From Bordetella parapertussis (GTDB taxonomy: Bacteria; Pseudomonadota; Gammaproteobacteria; Burkholderiales; Burkholderiaceae_B), in contig CAMBPA010000124.1 of the NCBI GenBank assembly GCA_945869355.1, positions 1 to 5,271 of the forward strand: a DNA stretch of 5,271 nucleotides, in the 5' to 3' direction. Under the pieces are notes generated by a model that was not told the origin of the DNA, searched no databases, and was given only the letters and a program-made list of their open reading frames with translations. The position numbers and the translations under genes are program-made. Positions within the stretch are counted from its first letter, which is position 1. The number at the start of each line of letters is the position of its first letter. Shown here in pieces: positions 1 through 5,271 of this stretch.

Positions 1-252
1 CTCTTAATTGAAAAAGCGAAGCGAGAACGTGAACTCATGGACGATGTTTCTATCTTGCCGCTGCATAAAATTGCATCCAACACAGACCACACCATTGAGC
101 ACTACAAACATTTGCTAGGCCAAGTCAGACAACTCAGCTTGCTAACAGACCAAGAAAAGTTCCAGTCTGCAGTCAACAACTCCGAAAGATTGACGGAAAC
201 AGACAAGAAGCTTTGGACCTTGATTGCCCTTCAGCAATCATCTTCTAAATAA
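1..252 (+). CDS. 3' end of an unrecognised gene (5' truncated by window edge)
   Basis: The reading frame is open from the first base of the window to the TAA at 250-252, giving 83 residues. There is an ATG at 37, but the frame continues upstream of it with a charged stretch (EKAKRERE) and no clear ribosome binding site, so this is more likely the C-terminal end of a longer protein than a 71-residue protein. The visible part is hydrophilic and probably mostly helical, with no membrane segment, no cysteines and no catalytic motif that I recognise; it ends in a polar tail (QQSSSK). It does not look like the C-terminus of UreF, UreG, UreE or any urease subunit. It lies 11 nt before ureD on the same strand, so the two are probably co-transcribed. 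Function is unknown. It is reasonably likely to be a real gene because the frame runs cleanly into the ureD start region. Confidence 0.6.
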   Translation, partial: LLIEKAKRERELMDDVSILPLHKIASNTDHTIEHYKHLLGQVRQLSLLTDQEKFQSAVNNSERLTETDKKLWTLIALQQSSSK

Positions 253-263
253 AACCTGTCCTT

Positions 264-1094
264 ATGGCATGGCGCGCTGAACTCAAACTTGATTACACCT
301 ATGAGTCTCAGCGCAGCGTGGCCCGGTATTTACACCAAGGCCCGCTGCGAATTCTGCAAAGCCTTTACCCAGAAGGCGATCAAATTTGTCACAACGTGCT
401 GGTGCATCCACCAGGCGGCTTAGTAGGCGGCGATACTTTAGACATCCAGGTAAGTGTGTCAAAGGGTGCCCATGGCTTGGTCAGCACGCCTGGTGCAACT
501 CGGTTTTACAAATCGGGGGGCTACCCTGCCCTTCAGCAAGTTGTAGCGCACGTCTCTGATGGCGCTAGGTTAGAGTGGTTGCCTTTGGAAGCCATTGCCT
601 ACAACGACTGCGAAGCCACCAATCGCGCTGTCTTCAATTTGGCGCCGGGTGCAGAACTGATCACATGGGATGTGACGGCTTTAGGGCTTCCCACTTCCAA
701 CTTGTCCTTTGAGCAAGGCCACTTTCAACAACATTTGGAAATTTCAGGTGTGTGGTTGGAAAAAGGCACTATTCGCGGCAACGATGCGCGTTGGCTTAAT
801 AGCCCCCTGGGCTTGGCGGGGCAAAAGTGTTTGGCCAGTTTGGTGTTTGCGGCAGGCACCGCCATCGAACCCAAGCGCGCAGAAAAAGCACTTGAGGCTG
901 CACGCGAAGTGTTAGAGGCGCACCCTCTCAAACATCAAGCTGGCATCACCTGTGCCCATCCACAAGTGCTTGTGTTGCGCGTCATGTCTCCCTTGGTTGA
1001 ACCCACCATGGAATTGCTCAAACAAGTATGGGCAACTTGGCGTCACACGCTGTGGGCCTTGCCCAGCACGCCACCCAGAATCTGGAGCGTTTAA
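264..1094 (+). CDS. ureD: Urease accessory protein UreD (UreH family)
   Basis: UreD is a cytoplasmic chaperone that binds apo-urease and, with UreF and UreG, helps deliver nickel and carbon dioxide to the lysine-bridged active site. The 276-residue product is of normal family length. It shows the family hallmarks HPPGGLVGGD (residues 48-57), STPGATRFYKS (74-84), EWLPLEAIAY (104-113), WDVTALGLP (135-143), GVWLEKGTI (162-170), SPLGLAGQKCL (180-190) and the C-terminal PPRIWSV. The ATG at 264 fits the usual MxW start of beta-proteobacterial UreD and follows the upstream stop by 11 nt. No convincing Shine-Dalgarno sequence precedes it (CCTGTCCTT), so translation may depend on coupling to the upstream gene. 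Its stop overlaps the stop of convergent urtE. Unusually, no ureA follows; the structural urease genes are not in this window. The family call is firm, while participation in an active urease is inferred. Confidence 0.95.
   Translation: MAWRAELKLDYTYESQRSVARYLHQGPLRILQSLYPEGDQICHNVLVHPPGGLVGGDTLDIQVSVSKGAHGLVSTPGATRFYKSGGYPALQQVVAHVSDGARLEWLPLEAIAYNDCEATNRAVFNLAPGAELITWDVTALGLPTSNLSFEQGHFQQHLEISGVWLEKGTIRGNDARWLNSPLGLAGQKCLASLVFAAGTAIEPKRAEKALEAAREVLEAHPLKHQAGITCAHPQVLVLRVMSPLVEPTMELLKQVWATWRHTLWALPSTPPRIWSV
1091..1094. other. Overlapping convergent stop codons of ureD and urtE
   Basis: The palindrome TTAA supplies the TAA stop of ureD on the plus strand (1092-1094) and the TAA stop of urtE on the minus strand (1091-1093). 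The two genes therefore overlap by 4 nt tail to tail, leaving no intergenic space for an ordinary terminator. Confidence 0.95.
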
Positions 1095-1798
1095 ATCGCC
1101 ACCAACTGGCGAATGCCCTTGGCCTGCATTTCATGGCCTGGCCCTTTGGCAATCACCTCGCCGCGTTCCATCACCATGTAAGCGTCGGCCAACTCTTGTG
1201 CAAAGTCGTAGTACTGCTCGCACAACAACACAGCCATGCGTTGGCCTTGCATGCCAACATCCGCCAATTTGCGAATCACAAGGCCAATGTCTTTGATGAT
1301 GCTCGGCTGAATGCCCTCTGTGGGCTCGTCCAAAATAAGCAGCTTGGGTTTGGCCGCTAATGCACGCGCAATGGCCAGTTGTTGTTGCTGCCCTCCAGAC
1401 AAATCGCCGCCACGTCTATGAAGCATTTGCTTGAGAACGGGAAACAATTCAAACAGTTCTGGCGGAATAGGGGTGCTGCCTGGTTGCGTGGCCAAACCCA
1501 TTTGCAAGTTTTCTTCCACGGTTAAACGGGCAAAGATTTCACGGCCTTGAGGCACATAGCCCACACCGGCTCGCGCACGCTCATAGGGTGTTGCTCGCGT
1601 GAGGTCTTGGCTGCCTAAAACCACCGACCCACTCTTGATAGGCACCACGCCCATCAAGGATTTCAACAAGGTGGTTTTTCCTACGCCGTTGCGGCCCAAT
1701 AAAACAGTCACTTCACCCAACTTGGCTTCCAAACTCACATCGCGCAAGATGTGGGAACCCCCGTAATACTGCTGAATATTTTGTACCGTTAAATTCAT
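1091..1798 (-). CDS. urtE: Urea ABC transporter ATP-binding protein UrtE
   Basis: This is one of the two cytoplasmic ATPases that power urea import through UrtB-UrtC; it belongs to the LivF-like branch of ABC ATPases. From the ATG at 1798 it is 235 residues. Visible motifs are Walker A GRNGVGKT (35-42), Q-loop YVPQGREIF (Q84), signature LSGGQQQ (133-139), Walker B LLILDEP (153-159) and the D-loop region EGIQPS. The switch position carries Gln (CEQYYDFA, Q195) instead of His, as is usual in LivF/UrtE proteins. QYYGGSHILRDVSL near the N-terminus is typical of UrtE and helps separate it from the branched-chain amino acid LivF. A longer frame begins at a TTG at 1816 that overlaps the urtD stop, but the ATG has an AAGAGG ribosome binding site 7 nt upstream and matches the family start. 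It is the last gene of the urt operon and ends convergently against ureD. Confidence 0.94.
   Translation of the reverse strand: MNLTVQNIQQYYGGSHILRDVSLEAKLGEVTVLLGRNGVGKTTLLKSLMGVVPIKSGSVVLGSQDLTRATPYERARAGVGYVPQGREIFARLTVEENLQMGLATQPGSTPIPPELFELFPVLKQMLHRRGGDLSGGQQQQLAIARALAAKPKLLILDEPTEGIQPSIIKDIGLVIRKLADVGMQGQRMAVLLCEQYYDFAQELADAYMVMERGEVIAKGPGHEMQAKGIRQLVAI
1096..1112. other. Small stem-loop at the ureD/urtE convergence point
   Basis: TCGCCA (1096-1101) and TGGCGA (1107-1112) form a perfect 6-bp inverted repeat around a 5-nt loop. It begins 2 nt after the ureD stop and lies within the last codons of urtE. A structure here could act on transcripts from either side, but neither side has a proper uridine tract: reading minus there are only three T residues, and reading plus there are none. 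It is also coding sequence, so it may be chance. I do not call it a terminator. Confidence 0.25.
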
Positions 1799-1805
1799 CT
1801 CAATG

Positions 1806-1811
1806 CCTCTT
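1806..1811 (-). promoter_or_regulatory. Ribosome binding site of urtE
   Basis: AAGAGG on the minus strand lies 7 nt before the ATG at 1798. It decides the start: the alternative TTG at 1816 lies upstream of this site and would place it inside the coding sequence. The site falls in the 14-nt gap after the urtD stop. Confidence 0.7.
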
Positions 1812-1812
1812 T

Positions 1813-2685
1813 TCAACGGCCTAAATAAACTTCAATCACGCGCTCATCGGCTTGGACTTGGTCCAGCGTGCCTTGCGCCAACACTGAGCCATCGCACAGC
1901 ACCGTCACGATGTCAGAGATGGTTTTGATAAATCCCATATCGTGCTCTACCACCATCAAAGAGTGCTTGCCCTTGAGGCTTAAGAACAGCTCCGCCGTGC
2001 GCTCTGTTTCGTGGTCGGTCATACCGGCCACAGGCTCGTCTAACAACAAGAGCTTGGGGTCTTGCATGAGCAACATGCCAATTTCCAGCCATTGCTTCTG
2101 GCCATGGCTCAAATTGCCGGCTTGCGTGAGCACGCTGTCGGCCAGGTGAATGGTGTGAAGCACTTCCGCCAATCGATCTGATTGAACTGAATCAAGTTTG
2201 AAAAACATGGAAGACTTAACGCCTTTAGGTGTCTTGAGTGCAAGTTCCAAGTTTTCAAAGACACTGAGCTGCTCAAACACGGTGGGCTTTTGAAATTTTC
2301 GGCCAATACCCAATTGCGCAATTTCGGGTTCGTTGTGGCGCAGCAAATCGATGGTGCTGCCAAAGAAAACCTGCCCTTCATCAGGGCGTGTTTTTCCCGT
2401 AATAATGTCCATCATGGTGGTTTTTCCAGCACCGTTGGGGCCAATGATGCAACGCAACTCACCTGGGGCAATGTCAAGTGAGAGTTTGTTGATGGCTTTG
2501 AAGCCATCGAAGCTCACGCTCACATCTTCCAGATACAAAATACGGCCGTGCGACACATCCACTTCGCCTGACGTATGCACGCGGCCATAACTGGCGTCTC
2601 GCCCGCCTGACGCTGTGTCAGTGCTGACTTTTTCAAGCTTATGAGCCACACGCTGAGCACCTTGCTTCAATAGATCGGGGGTCAT
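1813..2685 (-). CDS. urtD: Urea ABC transporter ATP-binding protein UrtD
   Basis: UrtD is the LivG-like ATPase partner of UrtE in the urea importer, acting on the cytoplasmic face of the membrane. From the ATG at 2685 the product is 290 residues. About 48 residues precede the ATPase core (which begins at ILYLEDVSVSFDG), including GGRDASYGRV (27-36), a segment I associate with beta-proteobacterial UrtD. The core shows Walker A GPNGAGKT (82-89), Q-loop GRKFQKPTVF (Q132), signature LSHGQKQWLEIG (192-203), Walker B LLLLDEP (212-218) and switch His in VVEHDMGF (H248). LSHGQKQW and FQKPTVF are characteristic of UrtD rather than LivG. The open frame extends 66 codons further upstream, but that part lies antisense-free inside urtC in another frame and resembles no ABC protein. 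The chosen start overlaps the urtC stop as ATGA and has GGGAGGT 5 nt upstream. UrtE follows after 14 nt. Confidence 0.95.
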   Translation of the reverse strand: MTPDLLKQGAQRVAHKLEKVSTDTASGGRDASYGRVHTSGEVDVSHGRILYLEDVSVSFDGFKAINKLSLDIAPGELRCIIGPNGAGKTTMMDIITGKTRPDEGQVFFGSTIDLLRHNEPEIAQLGIGRKFQKPTVFEQLSVFENLELALKTPKGVKSSMFFKLDSVQSDRLAEVLHTIHLADSVLTQAGNLSHGQKQWLEIGMLLMQDPKLLLLDEPVAGMTDHETERTAELFLSLKGKHSLMVVEHDMGFIKTISDIVTVLCDGSVLAQGTLDQVQADERVIEVYLGR

Positions 2686-3800
2686 GAACGACCTCCCTTC
2701 AAGCGCTGCACCAAGCCCACCACACCTTGCGGTAAGAACAGGGTCACAGCAATGAACAAGGCGCCTAAGAAATACAACCAAAACTCGGGAGCGGAGACGG
2801 TCAACCAACTCTTGGCGCCGTTCACCAAGAACGCGCCCACCACCGGTCCAATCAAACTGCCGCGACCACCCACAGCGGCCCAAATCGCAATTTCAATGGA
2901 GTTGGCAGGGCTCATTTCACCGGGGTTGATGATGCCCACTTGCGGCACATACAAAGCACCCGCCACACCACACATGACGGCAGAGATGACCCAGATACTG
3001 AGCTTGTAAGGGAGCGGCGAGTAACCCGAAAACATGACGCGAGACTCCGCATCGCGAATAGCTTGCAACACACGGCCAAATTTGCTGCGAATGAGCCAAC
3101 GGGCCATCAGGAAAAATCCCAGCAATGTCAGCCCTGTTAAAACAAACAAGATCATGCGCATGTTGGGAGTGGCCAGGGGTAAATCCAAAATGCGCTTGAA
3201 GTCCGTGAAGCCGTTGTTGCCGCCAAAGCCTGTTTCGTTTCGGAAGAACAGCAACATGGCCGCAAAGGTCATGGCTTGCGTGATGATGGAAAAGTAAACA
3301 CCCTTGATGCGTGATCTGAAAGCAAAGTAACCAAAAACACCCGACACCACCGCAGGTACCAAAATAATCAAAAACAAAGTGGCTACAAAACTGTCAGACA
3401 AGGTCCAATGCCAAGGCAACTCTTTCCAGTCAAGAAACACCATGAAGTCGGGCAAGTTACTTTTGTAGTTACCGTCGGTGCCAATTTGACGCATGAGGTA
3501 CATGCCCATGGCATAGCCGCCAATGGCAAAGAACAAACCATGCCCCAAAGACAAAATGCCGGTGTAGCCCCAAATTAAATCCATGGCCAACGCGCAGATG
3601 GCGTAGCACATGATTTTGCCAACCAAGCTGACTGCGAAATCGCTAAAGTGCAACCAATGGCCTTGAGGCACTGTTAAATTCATGAGTGGCACACAAAGGC
3701 ACACGAACAAGAGCGCTACAAGGAATGCGGTCCAGCCCTTGCGTGTGAACAATGGCTCACGTCCGGGCAATTCAATTTTGGAATGATTCAAAGGGTTCAT
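2682..3800 (-). CDS. urtC: Urea ABC transporter permease UrtC
   Basis: UrtC is an inner-membrane permease of the LivM type that pairs with UrtB to form the urea channel. The 372-residue product begins with a short polar cytoplasmic stretch, followed by roughly eight to nine hydrophobic segments near residues 24-42, 57-77, 80-103, 138-160, 168-186, 215-233, 266-284, 302-330 and 340-358. Family motifs are GYTGILSLGHGLFFAIGGYA (78-97), GGNNGFTDF (193-201), the cytoplasmic coupling segment FGRVLQAIRDAESRVMFSGY (241-260), which should contact the ATPases, and AAVGGRGSLIGPVVGAFLVN (308-327). Length and motif spelling fit UrtC better than the shorter LivM of amino acid importers. The ATG at 3800 comes 1 nt after the urtB stop, with GGAGGT 5 nt upstream, and the stop overlaps the urtD start by 4 nt. 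Confidence 0.95.
   Translation of the reverse strand: MNPLNHSKIELPGREPLFTRKGWTAFLVALLFVCLCVPLMNLTVPQGHWLHFSDFAVSLVGKIMCYAICALAMDLIWGYTGILSLGHGLFFAIGGYAMGMYLMRQIGTDGNYKSNLPDFMVFLDWKELPWHWTLSDSFVATLFLIILVPAVVSGVFGYFAFRSRIKGVYFSIITQAMTFAAMLLFFRNETGFGGNNGFTDFKRILDLPLATPNMRMILFVLTGLTLLGFFLMARWLIRSKFGRVLQAIRDAESRVMFSGYSPLPYKLSIWVISAVMCGVAGALYVPQVGIINPGEMSPANSIEIAIWAAVGGRGSLIGPVVGAFLVNGAKSWLTVSAPEFWLYFLGALFIAVTLFLPQGVVGLVQRLKGGRS
2691..2697 (-). promoter_or_regulatory. Ribosome binding site of urtD
   Basis: GGGAGGT on the minus strand sits 5 nt before the ATG at 2685, inside the last codons of urtC. It fixes the urtD start and rules out the 66-codon upstream extension of the frame. The stop of urtC and this start share ATGA, an arrangement typical of translational coupling. 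Confidence 0.8.
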
Positions 3801-3801
3801 C

Positions 3802-5271
3802 TCAAACCTCCGCGCTCCGACCCTTCATGGCAAAAATACCTTGTGGGCGTTTTTGAATGAAGATGATGATGAACACCAAAACACAAATTTTGGCAAGTAC
3901 AGCGCCCGTCACGCCTTCAAGCAACTTGTTCACTAAACCAAGACCTAAAGCAGCATAAACAGTACCCGCCAACTGACCCACGCCGCCCAACACAACCACC
4001 ATGAATGCATCAACGATGTAGCTCTGACCCAAATCAGGTCCTACATTGCCAACTTGGCTTAGCGCACAACCCGCAAGTCCTGCAATGCCTGAACCCAACG
4101 CAAATGCGTAGGTATCAATTCGTGCAGTATTCACGCCCATGCAAGAAGCCATGGGCCGATTTTGAGTTACACCCCGTACGAAAAGCCCCAAGCGTGTTTT
4201 GCCAATGACCAAGGTCATGGCCAGCAGCACAGCCACCGCAAATCCAATGATGACCAAGCGGTTGTAGGGCAAGCTTAAATTGGAGAGCACCTGAACACCA
4301 CCACTCATCCAAGCTGGGTTTTCTACGCCTACGTTTTGCGCGCCAAATAAGGAGCGAACGGCTTGCATCAAAATCAGGCTAATGCCCCATGTGGCCAACA
4401 AGGACTCAAGGGGTCGTCCATACAAAAACCGCAAAACAGTACGCTCTAAAAATGCACCTACCAAGGCAGACGCCAGAAATGACAAAGGCACAGCCAACAA
4501 CAAATAGGCATCAAAATAAGCTGGCAAATACTGACGGAACAAGACCTGCACCACATAAGTGGCATAAGCGCCAATCATCATGAGTTCGCCATGGGCCATG
4601 TTGATCACACCCATGAGTCCATAGGTGATGGCCAAGCCGAGTGCCACCAACAACAAAATAGAACCCAAGCTCACGCCTGTGAACAAGGCACCTAATCGTT
4701 CACCCGTTTTCAAAGCGCCTTCGATGGCTGTCAAAGATTTTCGAAGCTGTGCTTTAACTTGCGCGTCTGTTTCTTGGGCTAGACGCTCGTTCAACAACAG
4801 TTGTGTTTCAGGCGTTTGGCTTTCAGCCAAGCGCTTTGCAGATTCCAAGCGAACCGCCACATCGGCATCGCCCAGTTGAGCGGCGGCTTTGGCCAATTGG
4901 AGTAAATTTAGAACCTTGGCGTCTTGCTCTTGCGCCAGCGCCTTGTTCAGAATAGGCAACTTGCTCGCGTCAGGTTCTTTGAGCAAAGCTTTGACAGCTT
5001 GCTGACGCAACTTCGCTTCGCTGCTGAATAACTTCAAAGCCGCTAGGGCTGTTTCAATTTCACTGCGAAAGCGGTTATTACTGACCACATCTTGAGCATC
5101 TGCAGGCAAATCACTTTTTTGTCCTGTCAGCGGATCCATGGCTTTGCCAGCGCCGAAGCTGTCGCGCACAATCCAAATTTTGTCGCCTGCAAGCTTGACG
5201 GCATCGTCAGCCAAAGCTTGTAAAAATACCAATGTCTTCTCATCGCCCTGCGCAACAACTTTGTTCAGGGT
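3802..5271 (-). CDS. urtB: Urea ABC transporter permease UrtB (5' truncated by window edge)
   Basis: UrtB is the LivH-like inner-membrane permease that pairs with UrtC. The frame is open to the right edge (first visible residues TLNKVVAQGDEKT), giving 489 residues; the start and expected signal peptide lie outside the window. A TTG at 5232 is internal and not a start. Residues 1 to about 190 are hydrophilic and include IVRDSFGAG and MDPLTGQ, then a series of alpha-helical repeats resembling HEAT repeats (about residues 73-185). The permease follows, with hydrophobic segments near 196-223, 227-245, 255-277, 290-310, 339-358, 387-409, 420-445 and 456-474. Motifs include GLMGVINMAHGELMMIGAYA (218-237), the cytoplasmic coupling segment TRLGLFVRGVTQNRPMASCM (359-378) and VVLGGVGQLAGTVYAALGLG (427-446). 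The long N-terminal domain distinguishes UrtB from LivH. It is the first urt gene visible; urtA would be expected upstream, to the right. Confidence 0.95.
   Translation of the reverse strand, partial: TLNKVVAQGDEKTLVFLQALADDAVKLAGDKIWIVRDSFGAGKAMDPLTGQKSDLPADAQDVVSNNRFRSEIETALAALKLFSSEAKLRQQAVKALLKEPDASKLPILNKALAQEQDAKVLNLLQLAKAAAQLGDADVAVRLESAKRLAESQTPETQLLLNERLAQETDAQVKAQLRKSLTAIEGALKTGERLGALFTGVSLGSILLLVALGLAITYGLMGVINMAHGELMMIGAYATYVVQVLFRQYLPAYFDAYLLLAVPLSFLASALVGAFLERTVLRFLYGRPLESLLATWGISLILMQAVRSLFGAQNVGVENPAWMSGGVQVLSNLSLPYNRLVIIGFAVAVLLAMTLVIGKTRLGLFVRGVTQNRPMASCMGVNTARIDTYAFALGSGIAGLAGCALSQVGNVGPDLGQSYIVDAFMVVVLGGVGQLAGTVYAALGLGLVNKLLEGVTGAVLAKICVLVFIIIFIQKRPQGIFAMKGRSAEV
3806..3811 (-). 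promoter_or_regulatory. Ribosome binding site of urtC
   Basis: GGAGGT on the minus strand is located 5 nt before the urtC ATG and within the final codons of urtB (encoding AEV and the stop). Ribosomes finishing urtB would therefore stop directly over the urtC start, which suggests coupled synthesis of the two permease partners. Confidence 0.8.

Noticed and set aside
709..1360. Overlapping plus-strand frames and a minus-strand frame across ureD and the end of urtE
   Set aside because: Their translations are rich in Cys, Trp, Pro and His, show no domain, and lie in other frames of two clearly recognisable genes.
1799..1816. TTG start for urtE adding six residues
   Set aside because: It overlaps the urtD stop and lies ahead of the AAGAGG site that serves the ATG at 1798; the family normally begins at the position of that ATG.
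2686..2883. N-terminal extension of the urtD reading frame by 66 codons
   Set aside because: This part lies inside urtC in another frame, is rich in Arg, Gly and Cys without ABC-protein character, and the start at 2685 has a strong binding site and the typical ATGA overlap.
1868..4879. Plus-strand and extra minus-strand open frames of 60-93 codons across the urt genes
   Set aside because: They are shadows of urtB, urtC and urtD, without plausible binding sites or recognisable protein character.
5230..5232. TTG at 5232 as a start for urtB
   Set aside because: The frame stays open to the window edge with residues that fit UrtB (TLNKVVAQGDEKT), so this codon is an internal leucine.
1813..5271. 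Branched-chain amino acid importer (livHMGF) as the identity of the transporter
   Set aside because: The long UrtB N-terminal domain, the UrtD pre-core extension with FQKPTVF and LSHGQKQW, the UrtE YYGGSHILRDV motif and the adjacent ureD all point to urea.
1..5271. Novel defence system, mobile element, CRISPR array or non-coding RNA
   Set aside because: Nearly every base is accounted for by ordinary urea-transport and urease-accessory genes plus one gene fragment; no repeat array, transposase, integrase or structured intergenic region is visible.

Overview
The window carries most of a urea ABC-importer operon (urtBCDE, minus strand) meeting a urease-accessory gene (ureD, plus strand) tail to tail. 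Protein character (the long-form UrtB, the N-terminally extended UrtD, and a UreD ending in PPRIWSV) suggests a betaproteobacterium, most likely Burkholderiales/Comamonadaceae. Base composition looks moderate rather than very GC-rich, which would suit freshwater relatives such as the Limnohabitans/Rhodoferax/Polaromonas group. This placement is by memory of the families and is not a computed classification.

Layout, left to right: (1) positions 1-252, the 3' end of an unrecognised plus-strand gene cut by the window edge; (2) 264-1094, ureD, complete, 11 nt after that gene; (3) 1091-1798 urtE, 1813-2685 urtD, 2682-3800 urtC and 3802-5271 urtB (5' truncated by the right edge), all minus strand, so transcription runs from the right edge toward ureD. 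The two gene sets converge and their stop codons share the palindrome TTAA at 1091-1094. Coding density is near total, there is no gene-free stretch above 300 bases, and I see no tRNA, rRNA, CRISPR array, insertion sequence or long repeat.

The parts work as one pathway. A periplasmic urea-binding protein (UrtA, expected just beyond the right edge) would deliver urea to the UrtB-UrtC membrane pair, powered by the UrtD-UrtE ATPases. Cytoplasmic urease, whose nickel site is assembled with UreD, would then hydrolyse it to ammonia and carbon dioxide. The urt genes are packed for translational coupling (1-nt gap, 4-nt overlap, 14-nt gap), each internal start having a good Shine-Dalgarno sequence.

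I found no previously undescribed system. The points worth a second look are the convergent arrangement that separates ureD from urtE and from any visible ureABC, the unknown gene upstream of ureD, the helical-repeat N-terminal domain of UrtB, the pre-ATPase extension of UrtD, and the asymmetric ATP sites predicted for UrtD-UrtE. Two gene starts (urtD and urtE) are set here to positions shorter than the maximal open frames.
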